Part shown: one piece after another, positions 28,761 to 38,023 of the stretch | Layout: each line of letters starts with the position of its first letter | Numbering within the stretch: the first letter of the stretch is position 1 | From: Marinobacterium rhizophilum DSM 18822 | Lineage (GTDB): Bacteria; Pseudomonadota; Gammaproteobacteria; Pseudomonadales; Balneatricaceae | Assembly (NCBI RefSeq): GCF_000378045.1 | Contig: NZ_KB899090.1 | Span: forward strand, 1-64,000 | Reading direction: 5' to 3' | Length of the DNA stretch: 64,000 nt | Program-made: the position numbers and the translations under genes | The notes under the pieces: generated by a model | Told to the model about the DNA's origin: nothing | Seen by the model: only the letters and a program-made list of their open reading frames with translations | Database searches by the model: none

Positions 28761-29837
28761 CTAATCCCTGCCGACAGGTATTGAACGCACTAACTTTCGA
28801 AGCAGATGAGGTACCAATACCGCAACGGGCATTTTCAGCAGGTGACCACGCCAGTAAAGCATAGACTTTGCCAAACTGTACCCCGGCTGCTTAGCCAGAG
28901 AATGATGGGGAATGAGTACGCGGGTGAACAGTATGTCTGCCATACGCAGTTGCAAAGCGTTCGGAGTTCCAGCATCTTTCGCCGTCCAGATATCATCCGG
29001 TATCGGGCTGGACAAACAGTATCGGCAATACCTTAAAGCGTAGAACAGAGGTCTGGCCAACTGCAATTCCTGTGCTCGGTGCTTGAGTTTCAGCCAGTCA
29101 TCCGACTTCAACTCTCGAAAGAGAAGATCCATATCCGAAAGATCTCTCAGGCCGTTCTCGAACTCGCCTTCAAAGAATAGATGCGTGGCACTATGAATAA
29201 TCATATCGTACAGATGCAAAATCCCCACGCCATCAGCATCAAAGCAAACCTGATCCATTAATCTGTCAATATCAATCCGAAAGCGAAGCACGGGGAAGAT
29301 GTTGTGATGAATATCCAGCACTGTCTGTCTTTTATAGTGGATCAATGGCGGAATTTCATGGGTCCATTCTCGATAATAATGCTGATCGTAATCATCGACT
29401 TTATCGGAATACCAACCGACAGCTTTCAGGTGACGCTCAATTTTGGACAGTTCCTCCTTTCGCACCAGCACATCAATATCATTCAGGGTACGGCCTTGCC
29501 CGGCTGCCTTGTTCGCATAAATGTAAGCGCCACCTTTCAACAAAATGGGCCGCACCCCGATACTTTGCAGTTCCTTCGCCAGCAGTTTAACTTCCCACTG
29601 CACCTGCGAGCGCTGCTTCTGTGCCTGAAGCGAGGCCGAGACCAGGTGATGATACGCCTTTTGCGGAACCGCTTTCAGTAGATCGTTGTCGGCCAGTAAC
29701 TGGTACAACCGTGCCAGCAGGTTGGCGGACCGTCCCAACCGGATCGTCCGGTCCCACTGCTCATCCGAGTACTCCATCGCCAGCAAGGGATTACCCAACA
29801 GCGCCTCAACCACCCCGTGATCCTTCGCACAACCCAT
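28761..29837 (-). CDS. Nucleotidyltransferase family protein (NTP_transf_5-like)
   Basis: About 358 residues. The key motif is LLKGGAYIYA followed by TLNDIDVLV, giving the G-G and D-x-D residues of a nucleotidyltransferase fold; the rest is helical. The start at 29837 gives a 32-base overlap with the kinase gene; a longer frame exists but would overlap more. It is the last gene of the HPr-rel-A module and is expected to add a nucleotide group to a partner protein or small molecule. Target unknown. Confidence 0.8.
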   Translation of the reverse strand: MGCAKDHGVVEALLGNPLLAMEYSDEQWDRTIRLGRSANLLARLYQLLADNDLLKAVPQKAYHHLVSASLQAQKQRSQVQWEVKLLAKELQSIGVRPILLKGGAYIYANKAAGQGRTLNDIDVLVRKEELSKIERHLKAVGWYSDKVDDYDQHYYREWTHEIPPLIHYKRQTVLDIHHNIFPVLRFRIDIDRLMDQVCFDADGVGILHLYDMIIHSATHLFFEGEFENGLRDLSDMDLLFRELKSDDWLKLKHRAQELQLARPLFYALRYCRYCLSSPIPDDIWTAKDAGTPNALQLRMADILFTRVLIPHHSLAKQPGYSLAKSMLYWRGHLLKMPVAVLVPHLLRKLVRSIPVGRD

Positions 29838-30735
29838 CGAAAAATTCAAAAACCTCTTCAAACCGACTGTACTCCAGCGTGAAACAGTCACATCGGTCCA
29901 CCAACCTGCAGGCCGTATCGAAACCCGCCTTGCCATGAATATGATAATTGAAGCTGTTGCCGATTAACGCCATAAATGCAGCCGGTTTTCGGCATGCGCT
30001 GACACTCAAAGTGCTACCCGGCAAGTAGCGAGGAGTAATTATATGGGTCGGCATCGCTCCCACAGATGCCCGGGAAGCCGTTTCGGCCGTTGGCTTCATC
30101 AGCGCTACCACCCCTTTAGACGTGTCGTAGAATTTTTCCGTCAGCTGCGCCTGGGGAAATATCTGATGCAGCAGATCAATCGACTCGTTTTTCAGATTGA
30201 CCGGACGCCCGATTGGTATCGCACGCGCCGTTGAGGGCTCCACCATCAGGATCTCGTCCGAGAATAAGCGCCAACCGTGCTGCATTAATGCTGCTGCCAG
30301 CGTGCTCTTGCCAGACCCCGGCGGAGCCGGGAGAATCACCATGACCCCGTTTTTTTCGACGCCAGCCGCATGGAAATGCAAATACCGGTGGTACTGATTG
30401 GCGATACACCAGTTCAAGCCCCATTCAAACAGTGGAACCGCCTGCCGAGCTGGCAGGGGTTTGAAAGGAGCGAAGCCATCAAGATAAAAATTTACCTGTG
30501 GACGAACCCAACGTCGCAATGAAGCCGACCGCTCTACCCGGATACGGAAGTCAATGAACGCCGGCCGGGCCACTGTTTCTCGAAACGGCTGGTAAAGAAA
30601 GGGAATCCACTTTTTGACGGTGTCGACGCGGGAGGTCAGTTCGACCGTGAAGGTACCCAACTCGAAATACCAGGTGCTATCCCCGTCGGCATCCGGATGA
30701 TACAGGCGCCTCAAAGCGCGCGCACCAGTTGGCAC
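29806..30735 (-). CDS. HprK-related kinase A (HPr-rel-A system)
   Basis: 309 residues. C-terminal HPr kinase-like domain: P-loop GSGKST at 140-145, then SDE at 159-161, and GRPVNLKNES, resembling HprK. The N-terminal half has no match to HprK. There is no PTS HPr gene in the window, so the target is probably not HPr. It overlaps the PqqD-like gene by 25 bases and the nucleotidyltransferase by 32, so the three form one translational unit. Likely a serine-type protein kinase of unknown target. Confidence 0.88.
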   Translation of the reverse strand: MPTGARALRRLYHPDADGDSTWYFELGTFTVELTSRVDTVKKWIPFLYQPFRETVARPAFIDFRIRVERSASLRRWVRPQVNFYLDGFAPFKPLPARQAVPLFEWGLNWCIANQYHRYLHFHAAGVEKNGVMVILPAPPGSGKSTLAAALMQHGWRLFSDEILMVEPSTARAIPIGRPVNLKNESIDLLHQIFPQAQLTEKFYDTSKGVVALMKPTAETASRASVGAMPTHIITPRYLPGSTLSVSACRKPAAFMALIGNSFNYHIHGKAGFDTACRLVDRCDCFTLEYSRFEEVFEFFDGLCEGSRGG

Positions 30736-31013
30736 TCCTGCAGAGAGTGCAGGGTGTCGCCAACTATCCGCGGTAGCTCCTCAATCTCAACATACAACGC
30801 TGCGGCTTGCACGATCAGCGACTCGGTTGTCTGCGGCGGCTGCCCATCCAGGCAACACAATAGATAGTCGGCGAGTCCGTTAAGCTCGAAAGTATCACCG
30901 GATAACGGATGAAACACCACCGCGCCATCCTGCCAGCGCCTGGAAGCCTCCACGTAGCTAAAATCCAGACACCACCTCACCTCACCCATGTAGTATTGAC
31001 CTATATCGTACAC
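30711..31013 (-). CDS. PqqD-like protein of the HPr-rel-A system
   Basis: 100 residues. PqqD fold: strand-rich start, VVFHPLSGDTFELNGLADYLL (the conserved segment), then two helices. PqqD-type proteins hold peptides for modifying enzymes, so this one may present a substrate to the kinase. Overlaps both neighbours (13 bases upstream, 25 downstream). Confidence 0.82.
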   Translation of the reverse strand: MYDIGQYYMGEVRWCLDFSYVEASRRWQDGAVVFHPLSGDTFELNGLADYLLCCLDGQPPQTTESLIVQAAALYVEIEELPRIVGDTLHSLQECQLVRAL

Positions 31014-31678
31014 CGCTGCATCAACGCAGCACTTTCAGCATAATTTGCGTTGAAGTGGGCCAAAACTCCCTCCAATTGGATTTCCTTCGTCACATCTCCA
31101 TTGACAGTTACCAACACCTCGGCGATCTCCCGCGGCGAATACGGATAAGTAACACCTGAGTGCAGGGCATTCAGTAAGGCGGCGCAAGCCTGCTGGGCAT
31201 AAGCATCACTACCAAGCAGGTACCCCATTATCGGGAGCGTAAAACCACCCGTCCAAATAAGAGAGGAGCCAGACGTGCTCAGTACCTGTGAGATCACGCT
31301 ATCAAGAGTGGTTCCGTTTTCATAGGTATAAGTGTTATCCGATAGCACACGGCCCTGAGCATCACACTCTTTGCAGGGATCGAGTTTCTTTCTCGCGGGG
31401 GGCTTGTACATGGTCCCAAACTCGAGCGTCATGGAGGTGTCCGCAGGCCAGCAGGCGGGATGGGTCTTCCAATACTCCGGCGTCTTGCCATCCCCAAGCG
31501 TGCGACATTCATGCAGGTGGTTGGAAAGGTTGCCGCTAAGCATGCCCGATATGGAGCACTCCTGCCCCCACGCCGACCGACTTGGCAAGGATGCCATTAT
31601 GGGTGTACCGGCCAGCCCGATCAGCAATCGACGCCGGGTTGAATCTGACTTCTTGGTTTTTTTCTCGTCGGTAGCCAT
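31001..31678 (-). CDS. Exported protein with GYWKNHP-type domain, HPr-rel-A operon
   Basis: About 225 residues from ATG 31678. Twin-arginine-like signal: RRRLLIG at 15-21, then a hydrophobic stretch and SAWGQE near 35-40. The mature part has TPEYWKTHPACWP at 66-78, related to the GYWKNHPE-AWP domain of many surface proteins, and a closing LLNALHSG-TYPYSPREIAEV part also seen with that domain. Paired Cys residues (41, 58, 76 and a CKEC) suggest disulfides or metal. It heads the module downstream of a sigma-54-like promoter and may be its substrate. Function unknown. Confidence 0.7.
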   Translation of the reverse strand: MATDEKKTKKSDSTRRRLLIGLAGTPIMASLPSRSAWGQECSISGMLSGNLSNHLHECRTLGDGKTPEYWKTHPACWPADTSMTLEFGTMYKPPARKKLDPCKECDAQGRVLSDNTYTYENGTTLDSVISQVLSTSGSSLIWTGGFTLPIMGYLLGSDAYAQQACAALLNALHSGVTYPYSPREIAEVLVTVNGDVTKEIQLEGVLAHFNANYAESAALMQRCTI

Positions 31679-31753
31679 AATAGAAAATCCACGTCGTCTG
31701 GGGGGCCCCACCTGACGCTAAATCTCGAGTATCAGGCCTTTATTAAATAGTAG

Positions 31754-31768
31754 GCAATATTCAAGCCA
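31754..31768 (-). promoter_or_regulatory. Sigma-54 (-24/-12) promoter candidate for the HPr-rel-A operon
   Basis: Reading the minus strand: TGGCTT-GAATA-TTGC, matching the consensus TGGCAC-N5-TTGC at 8 of 10 positions, with invariant GG and GC and exact spacing. Predicted start near 31742, 64 bases before the ATG at 31678. The neighbouring gene encodes PrsR, a sigma-54 activator. Confidence 0.55.
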
Positions 31769-31880
31769 TAGAATTATTTACTTGAAAAACAAAACGTTGA
31801 CGCAATTCCATTCGACCACTGTAATAAAAACTGACACCTTGGCAAGCCCATGTGGCTTCGACCTGAGAAACGGGGCAACT

Positions 31881-33260
31881 TCACCGGTCGCACTGGATTG
31901 CATGCTTTTCAAGCAACGCATATAAAGTCGGTCGGGTAATGCCGAGCAACTCGGAGGCCCGGGAAATATTGTTGTCGGTAAACCCCAGCGCCCTCACGAT
32001 CGCTCGCTTTTCCTCGATATCGCGAACCTGCTTGAGATTCAGTGGCCAGACGTCCTGCGACTCCCCTAACGACAATCCCAGATCGCTGGCCGTGACCTGG
32101 CTGCCATCTGCCATGATCACCGCGCGTTTGATCCTGTTCTCCAGCTGGCGTACGTTCCCCGGCCAGGAATATTCCTCCACCGCCTGACAGGCCTCCTCAC
32201 TAAAGCCCTTCAGCGGCCGCCCCAGCTCTTTGCAGTACCGGTTAAAAAAGGCGCGGGCTATGAGTATAGCATCGCCTGGACGTGCCCGTAGTGGCGGAAT
32301 AGTGATCACGAACTCGCTGAGCCGGTAGTAGAGGTCCTCCCGGAAACGACCGTCGCGGGTCATTTCTTCCAGATCCTGATGCGTCGCGCTGATAATCCGC
32401 ACGTCCACCTCGATCTCCTGGCGTCCACCGAGTCGTTCGATGCGCCTTTCCTGAAGAAAACGCAACAGCTTGGACTGAAGCGGCATCGGCATATCACCGA
32501 TTTCGTCCAGGAACAATGTGCCACGATGGGCAGTTTCGACCTTCCCCGGAGTTTGTTTGACCGCCCCGGTAAAAGCCCCCTTCTCGTAGCCGAAAAGCTC
32601 ACTTTCCAACAAGTTTTCCGGTATAGAGGCGCAGTTGATCGCAACAAACCGCTGACTGGCCCGATCACTCAGGGCGTGGATCGCTGTGGCCAGAACCTCC
32701 TTGCCGGTACCGCTTTCTCCCAGCAAGAGAGCACTGATATTGGCTGGCGCGATGCGTTCGACAAGCTTGCAGACCTCAAGCATCTCCGCGGAGGCCGCGA
32801 TCACGCCCTGCAGTGGCGAATGTTGCAAATGAATGGTCGCCAGCCTGCGATTCTCTTTTTCCAACTCGCGGAGCAGGAAAGCACGTTCGAGTATCAAGCC
32901 CAGCGTATCCAGATCCATGGGCTTTTGGCAGTAGTCATAAGCACCCAGGCCGACCGAATTAACCGCATTGATTTTGTCATCATTGCCGGTGAGGACAATG
33001 ACCTTAGACTCGGGGTGAAGCTGCATTATTTCCTGCAACACCTGCATCCCCACCGAGGCATTGGCGGGATCAGGCGGCAACCCCAGGTCCAGGGTGATCA
33101 CATCCGGTTCATATCGCCTTACTTGCGCGATGGCGGTTTCACGATCGGTTGCAAACACCAACTCGTACTGCTCCAACCCCCACTTGAGCTGTTTCTGAAG
33201 CCCCGGGTCGTCCTCGACAACCAAAAGGAGCTTCTTGTCCCTTTCCCGGCCATTGCTCAT
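31881..33260 (-). CDS. prsR: PrsR: sigma-54-dependent response regulator of the PEP-CTERM system
   Basis: 459 residues. Receiver domain 8-125 with Asp58 ([10 protein letters not shown]) and Lys113; AAA+ domain with Walker A GESGTGKE 181-188, the sigma-54-contacting GAFTGA 228-233, and LFLDEI 249-254; C-terminal Fis-type helix-turn-helix ([19 protein letters not shown]). PrsR activates sigma-54 promoters in XrtA systems. It overlaps prsK by 4 bases and is downstream of it. Confidence 0.95.
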   Translation of the reverse strand: MSNGRERDKKLLLVVEDDPGLQKQLKWGLEQYELVFATDRETAIAQVRRYEPDVITLDLGLPPDPANASVGMQVLQEIMQLHPESKVIVLTGNDDKINAVNSVGLGAYDYCQKPMDLDTLGLILERAFLLRELEKENRRLATIHLQHSPLQGVIAASAEMLEVCKLVERIAPANISALLLGESGTGKEVLATAIHALSDRASQRFVAINCASIPENLLESELFGYEKGAFTGAVKQTPGKVETAHRGTLFLDEIGDMPMPLQSKLLRFLQERRIERLGGRQEIEVDVRIISATHQDLEEMTRDGRFREDLYYRLSEFVITIPPLRARPGDAILIARAFFNRYCKELGRPLKGFSEEACQAVEEYSWPGNVRQLENRIKRAVIMADGSQVTASDLGLSLGESQDVWPLNLKQVRDIEEKRAIVRALGFTDNNISRASELLGITRPTLYALLEKHAIQCDR

Positions 33261-35386
33261 ACCGCTTTACCTATCTCTGCTTCCAGCCCCCCATGCACCT
33301 CATACGCCGGCAGTGCCACGCGAAATTCACTGCCCTCCCCCGGCGCACTCCTGACCTCTAGGGATCCCTGGTTCTGGACAACGAACTGGCGGGTCTCGTA
33401 GACGCCGATCCCCATCCCCGCGCGCCCCTTGGTGGTATCAAAAGGTTTAAAAAGCCGCTCACGCTGGAACTGCTCGCTCATGCCGCAACCATTGTCCATC
33501 ACACTAAAGATAGCCATCCCATCCCGATTGTCTACCAGCAAACGGACGAAACCCTCCGCCGGGGTCGCCTCCTGAGCATTCTGGACCAGATGGCCCAGCA
33601 CCGAAATGAGCTTGTCGCGCTCGGTCTTTAGCTTTAACGCCGCAATTGGGCCATCGGGAATCACCAACTCCACCTCTGGAAGCCGGTCCTTCTGGTTTTG
33701 CTGGACGGCCCTGGCTATATCGAGCGCATTAACGACCTCTGCGTGCGCCGCGAGCGCGCCCTGCTGCTTGAGCTGGCTCAACATCCTGTTCATGCGCTGC
33801 ACTGCATTGGCCAGGGTCTCCAGGGCATCGTCCACAAACTCGGGATTGCGCTTGTGCCGTTCTGCGTTCCTGACCACCAGGGAGAGTTGAGCCACCACGT
33901 TCTTGATATCGTGAACCACAAACGCCGAGAAACGATAATAGGCCTCGAACTGATTCGTGGCCGCTAGCTGATCCGTCGTGTCTCTAAGGGTGATCAGGGC
34001 AGCCAATTGGGAGCCGAGCGCCTTCAACAGATCGTGATCCTCCCAGTTGAGGGTGCGTTCTGCCCGCGGGTGGGCCAAACCAACCAGTCCGTTAAGCACG
34101 CCCTGATGCAGTAACGGCACCAAAAGCCAAAGCTGCTGCCCCTCCAACAGTCGATCGGCAATTTGAAGGTCACCATAGTGAGCTGGCGCAACCAGGTACT
34201 CCGGCACCTCGATGACCCAGCCACTCTCCTGACAAAAGTCGAGCAAGGCCCCATCTTCACGGCTCGACAGATTGGGCAGCGGCTTGACACTGCTCCAGCC
34301 TTTGACGACAAACTCCCCGCCTTCGCGCACCCAGATAATACCTCCCAGGCTATCCAGGGGATCAGCCATGCCCTGAATCAATTGCTCGTAATAGAAGTTA
34401 TCCAGCGGCAGCGCGGAAAAGCGTTCGTTGGCCTTCATCCATTCCTCACGATAATCGTATTTGTAGGATAAAAAGTGCTTGCTGACCCAGACAGCGACGA
34501 TCGAGCGGAAACGTCCCGAGCCAACCAGCAGGCACAGGAACGAAAGTGCCACGACAACAAACACAACCCGGAACGCGCTGCCCTGGCTGGATTCGAACCA
34601 GCGCAGGTAGTAGCCGACCATCGACATGACCAGCAGATAGATGCCCGCCAAAAACAGACCGGTGGAGAAAAACACCGCCCGATGAGACAGGCGCAACTGG
34701 CGATCCCCCGCTTTGATTCGGGCGATGGAAACCGCCATCAGCGGCGCCATCACCGCGCATACAAACCCCCGTACCTGCCATAGGGTCGCGTCCACCCGGT
34801 TAAACAACAGTGCCTCTGAGTAGAGCAGGAAATCGTAGCCGAACACCACAGCCGTCCCAACACAGAAAAACTTGACCGACCAGCGCCGCTCCCGGGGTAT
34901 ATTGCGGTACCACTGTTCCAGTAGAATGAGCACCAGAATCACCAGCAAAAAAGGGCTCACGAGGGCGAGGGAGATTGGCAGAACGTTGCCCGTCTCTCCC
35001 ATCGATAATTGCAGTAGATTTCCCAGCATCAAGGCGATCAGCAGTAGAAAAAACCCCCACAGCCACCCACTGGACCAAAAATTTCGTGAGCCGATTCCCT
35101 GATTGCTCGCGTGCAGCCGCCACAACAGCATGACCCAACCGGCATCGCGCATGATCTCCAGAAAAAATTGATTCGGGTCTGGCACCGCAGAACCCGGGAC
35201 GCCGAGAAGCCCCCCGCCGCTTTTCAGACCCAGATAGCCGGACCAAACAACCATCAGCCCCAGGGCCAGCAGCAACCAGCCCCCCTGCAGCCGCCCCCGC
35301 CAGAGAAACAGGGTCAGCACCAGAACGGTGGCATACACCAGAGTCGCGGCCAGATAACTGAACTCGGCAACCATCATTGGAAGCAT
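33257..35386 (-). CDS. prsK: PrsK: PEP-CTERM system histidine kinase
   Basis: 709 residues. About eight N-terminal membrane helices (residues 8-290), a GAF-like part near 330-480, then the phosphoacceptor His492 in VVHDIKNVVAQLSL. ATPase boxes are QNAQEATP, DNGCGMS and GMGIGVYETRQF. Matches the XrtA-linked kinase, cognate of PrsR. The signal sensed is unknown. It lies 51 bases after the protease gene. Confidence 0.95.
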   Translation of the reverse strand: MLPMMVAEFSYLAATLVYATVLVLTLFLWRGRLQGGWLLLALGLMVVWSGYLGLKSGGGLLGVPGSAVPDPNQFFLEIMRDAGWVMLLWRLHASNQGIGSRNFWSSGWLWGFFLLLIALMLGNLLQLSMGETGNVLPISLALVSPFLLVILVLILLEQWYRNIPRERRWSVKFFCVGTAVVFGYDFLLYSEALLFNRVDATLWQVRGFVCAVMAPLMAVSIARIKAGDRQLRLSHRAVFFSTGLFLAGIYLLVMSMVGYYLRWFESSQGSAFRVVFVVVALSFLCLLVGSGRFRSIVAVWVSKHFLSYKYDYREEWMKANERFSALPLDNFYYEQLIQGMADPLDSLGGIIWVREGGEFVVKGWSSVKPLPNLSSREDGALLDFCQESGWVIEVPEYLVAPAHYGDLQIADRLLEGQQLWLLVPLLHQGVLNGLVGLAHPRAERTLNWEDHDLLKALGSQLAALITLRDTTDQLAATNQFEAYYRFSAFVVHDIKNVVAQLSLVVRNAERHKRNPEFVDDALETLANAVQRMNRMLSQLKQQGALAAHAEVVNALDIARAVQQNQKDRLPEVELVIPDGPIAALKLKTERDKLISVLGHLVQNAQEATPAEGFVRLLVDNRDGMAIFSVMDNGCGMSEQFQRERLFKPFDTTKGRAGMGIGVYETRQFVVQNQGSLEVRSAPGEGSEFRVALPAYEVHGGLEAEIGKAV

Positions 35387-35437
35387 ACTCCCTTGACCAA
35401 ATTACTTATGGCCGCTCCGGCGAGCCCTCGACGGCGT

Positions 35438-36223
35438 TCAGCCGCCCGTCTGACGGGCAAGTAACTCTCGCAAATAACGCACCGGAATCGCATAGCTGAT
35501 GCCGCTGGGGTGACTCAAGACATCCTCTTTGGTTGATTTGATATAGACCCCGTTGAGAATTCCGACCACAGTTCCGTCGTCCGGGTCATAGAGTGGGCTG
35601 CCACTGTTGCCGGGGTACGCGGTGGCGTCCAGCTGGTACACCATCAACGGCTGCCGCAGCTGCTGGATTTTATGTGCCGTTAATTGTCCCGATGATGGCG
35701 CCGGTATTGCCATCGGCGTGATGCTGGAAATCATGCCACGGTGGGTCACAGGATAAAGGCCCAGAACGGCGCCCAGCGGAAACCCGGTAAAGGCGTAGTT
35801 CTCCCCCTCGCGGACCGTCTTCCTGTTCGAGAGTCTCATGGCCGGCAGCCTGTCGGAGACTTTCAGCAGCGCCAGATCATGCTGCGGTTCAGAGGCGACG
35901 ATCTTCGCCTGAATCACCCGTGGACTATTCCCGATACCGACAAAAACCACCAACTGCTCCTTCTTACGGTCGTCGATCTCGATATCAACAACATGGGCGT
36001 TGGTCGCAACATGGTGCCCATCACCCACGACAAAGCCGGTGCCCAACAAGCGCGAGGGAGGGCGGCGGCCTGGCAAGTAGGTCCCGATGCCGACGATCGA
36101 CGGTTTGACAGCCGAGACGGTGTCAGCCAGTTCAGACGCCTGACCGTAGCCAATGCTGAGGCCCGTCACCAGGATCAGTCCGAGCCAGGCCCAGGAGTAC
36201 CGATGCATTCGCCGATCCATCAT
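35438..36223 (-). CDS. Secreted trypsin-like serine protease
   Basis: 261 residues from ATG 36223, chosen for GGGGA 5 bases upstream; a start at 36241 is possible. Signal peptide ending near YGQAS. The catalytic triad is complete: His77 (NAHVV), Asp116 (HDLALL), Ser207 (GNSGSP), as in HtrA/DegP-like enzymes, but no PDZ domain follows. Acts in the periplasm. Just upstream of prsK and on the same strand, so it may be co-transcribed and modulate the sensor or degrade misprocessed exported proteins; inference. Confidence 0.88.
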   Translation of the reverse strand: MMDRRMHRYSWAWLGLILVTGLSIGYGQASELADTVSAVKPSIVGIGTYLPGRRPPSRLLGTGFVVGDGHHVATNAHVVDIEIDDRKKEQLVVFVGIGNSPRVIQAKIVASEPQHDLALLKVSDRLPAMRLSNRKTVREGENYAFTGFPLGAVLGLYPVTHRGMISSITPMAIPAPSSGQLTAHKIQQLRQPLMVYQLDATAYPGNSGSPLYDPDDGTVVGILNGVYIKSTKEDVLSHPSGISYAIPVRYLRELLARQTGG

Positions 36224-36524
36224 GCCATTCCCCAACCCCATTCAATACCGCCAAGCAAGCAGCAATCGAAGAGAAGTATAGTCACGAAGCGCGATCTCTG
36301 TCGCTCACACATCCAAGGTTCTGCAGGATCCGGGAAGACCTTATAGAGAAGTCTATTTCTCGAGCAGGGACGTTCCATCAAGCGGTCTCTCTCGCTACAG
36401 GCAGGCTTTAGCCTGTTCCACCTTCGACTACACTTATCGAACACCGCTACCGAGCAAGACGCCAGTCAATAATCTATCGCTTGCGCGATCATCCTCCCAT
36501 CAGAGCGACAAGGAGTTCAGAGTT
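36224..36524. other. Divergent spacer between the protease and deacetylase genes
   Basis: About 300 bases that must hold promoters for both directions. It shows a short hairpin (CAGGCT-TT-AGCCTG, 36402-36415), a common kind of intergenic repeat. I see no clear -24/-12 site. Confidence 0.4.
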
Positions 36525-37400
36525 ATGCTCCCTGAGCGGCACCCGGTGAAATCGACGGACTATGCGATCACTATCGATGTCGAGGACTACTTCCACGTGG
36601 CGGCGTTTGAAACGGTTATTTCTCCCGATCGCTGGGACCAGTATCCCTGTCACATTGAAGCCAACGTCCAGCGCATTATCGCGTCATTGGACGCCACGTC
36701 GGAACAGGCGACCAAAGCCACCTTTTTCGTCCTCGGCTGGGTCGCGGAGCGTTACCCTGCCCTGATCCGGGAGATCGCAGCTCTTGGCCATGAAATCGCC
36801 AGTCACGGCTACCATCACCAACGCCTGAACCGTCTTTCTCAACGCGAATTCAGGCAGGATATCACCCGGTCCAAAGCGCTGCTGGAAGATCTCGTCGGTG
36901 CGCCGGTGGCAGGCTATCGGGCCCCCAGCTTTTCGTTTGACGAAAACAGGCCCTGGATTCAGGATGAACTTCGAGAAGCAGGATACCGGTACAGCTCCAG
37001 CATTAACCCTGTGCCGCATGATCTGTATGGTTACAGGAAAGCTCCGCGCACGCCTTTCCTGTGGGACAATGGTCTGCTCGAAGTCCCGGTGGCCACGGCG
37101 GAGGTGTTCAACCGACGTATTCCCTGTGCCGGTGGCGGCTACTTCAGACTCTACCCTTATGCCCTGTCGAAACGGCTGCTGCAAAAGGCCGCCCGGCAGT
37201 TGGCCGGGCCGGTCGTTTTTTACGTTCATCCCTGGGAAATCGCACCCGACCAGCCAAGGATTCAGGCCGCTTCGGTCAAATCCAGGTTTCGGCATTATCT
37301 GAACCTGCACCGGACCCTGCCTAGACTGGAGCGGCTGCTCAGCGATTTCCATTGGGGAAAAATGTGTGATCTGCCGGTCGTCGTTCGGTACCTGGAGTAA
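36525..37400 (+). CDS. Polysaccharide deacetylase, XrtA/PEP-CTERM-associated (DUF3473)
   Basis: 291 residues. NodB domain with Asp18 in TIDVEDYFHV and metal ligands His94/His98 (SHGYHH), then RAPSFS, and a C-terminal DUF3473-like section (PVATAEVFNRRIPCAGGGYFRLYP; YVHPWEIAPDQP). This is the XrtA-type deacetylase. AAGGAG is 9 bases before the ATG. Expected to deacetylate the EPS. Divergent from the protease/prsKR unit. Confidence 0.93.
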   Translation: MLPERHPVKSTDYAITIDVEDYFHVAAFETVISPDRWDQYPCHIEANVQRIIASLDATSEQATKATFFVLGWVAERYPALIREIAALGHEIASHGYHHQRLNRLSQREFRQDITRSKALLEDLVGAPVAGYRAPSFSFDENRPWIQDELREAGYRYSSSINPVPHDLYGYRKAPRTPFLWDNGLLEVPVATAEVFNRRIPCAGGGYFRLYPYALSKRLLQKAARQLAGPVVFYVHPWEIAPDQPRIQAASVKSRFRHYLNLHRTLPRLERLLSDFHWGKMCDLPVVVRYLE

Positions 37401-37474
37401 ATCTATGGGTATGGCGACCCGCCACGACCCGTTGCGACCAAGCAAACAAGGTTCTTCGCGCCTTAGGCGTATTT

Positions 37475-37942
37475 CGTAAGATGGGTGGAGCCGTAGTGGC
37501 AATCCTCTGTCGGTACGCAAATGTCTTGCTACGCGTAACCACCATGGACGATGTGAATGCTGTCATTGCAGGAGCAAATGGTAGTGAACCGATTAATAAT
37601 GCCTCCGGTTGCCGCGGCGCTGAACCGATGTTTCATGGGATCGGGATAAAGTACTACCCATGCTGCACAACCGGTGTAATGCTGTCCGTGCCGCCCGAAA
37701 CACAGGCGACTTTGGCCCATGATGGGTTACACCGCCGTCAGGGGTCTGTGCCAATGGAAAGGATACGCCGATGTGGCGGCTGAACTGGAAGCGGATCAAG
37801 GGATTTAATCTGCTGACCCTCTTGATCAACAACGTGAAATTCAAGGACGGCGAGCAAGTACAGGATCAGTCGGACAGGAATGCCGCCTGATCCCGTACAC
37901 CAGAGTTGTACAATAACTCGTGGCGGCTCCACCCACCCTACG
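37475..37942. repeat. Imperfect inverted repeat flanking an insertion relic
   Basis: CGTAAGATGGGTGGAGCCG (37475-37493) and the reverse complement of 37924-37942 match at 17 of 19 positions. They bracket a 468-bp segment that contains the IS256-like relic. This may be a dispersed intergenic repeat or a second mobile element the IS landed in. Confidence 0.45.
37771..37918 (+). mobile_element. Relic of an IS256-family insertion sequence (3' end)
   Basis: A 39-codon fragment (37771-37890) reads WKRIKGFNLLTLLINNV then KFKDGE, ending DQSDRNAA. This is the typical last part of IS256-family transposases. It is followed at once by GTACAATAACTC, similar to the end of many IS256 elements. The front and catalytic parts are gone, so it is inactive. 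Confidence 0.55.
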
Positions 37943-37963
37943 TATCTACGTATCTGGAAAAAT

Positions 37964-38000
37964 AAAATGCCTCCTCGAACTAGGTTCGAGGAGGCATTTT
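37964..38000. terminator. Strong bidirectional rho-independent terminator
   Basis: A 17-bp perfect stem (37964-37980 with 37984-38000) and a 3-base loop, core GCCTCCTCGAAC, flanked by A-rich and T-rich ends on both sides. It lies 23 bases past the stop of the minus-strand gene ending at 38024, so it ends that operon, and can also stop leftover plus-strand transcripts. Confidence 0.9.
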
Positions 38001-38023
38001 TTCGACCTGACGATTTAACCCGA

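Noticed and set aside
34590-34605. TGGATTCGAACCAGCG, resembling a tRNA T-arm
   Set aside because: It is inside the prsK coding sequence (residues F-E-S-S-Q) and has no acceptor or anticodon arms around it.
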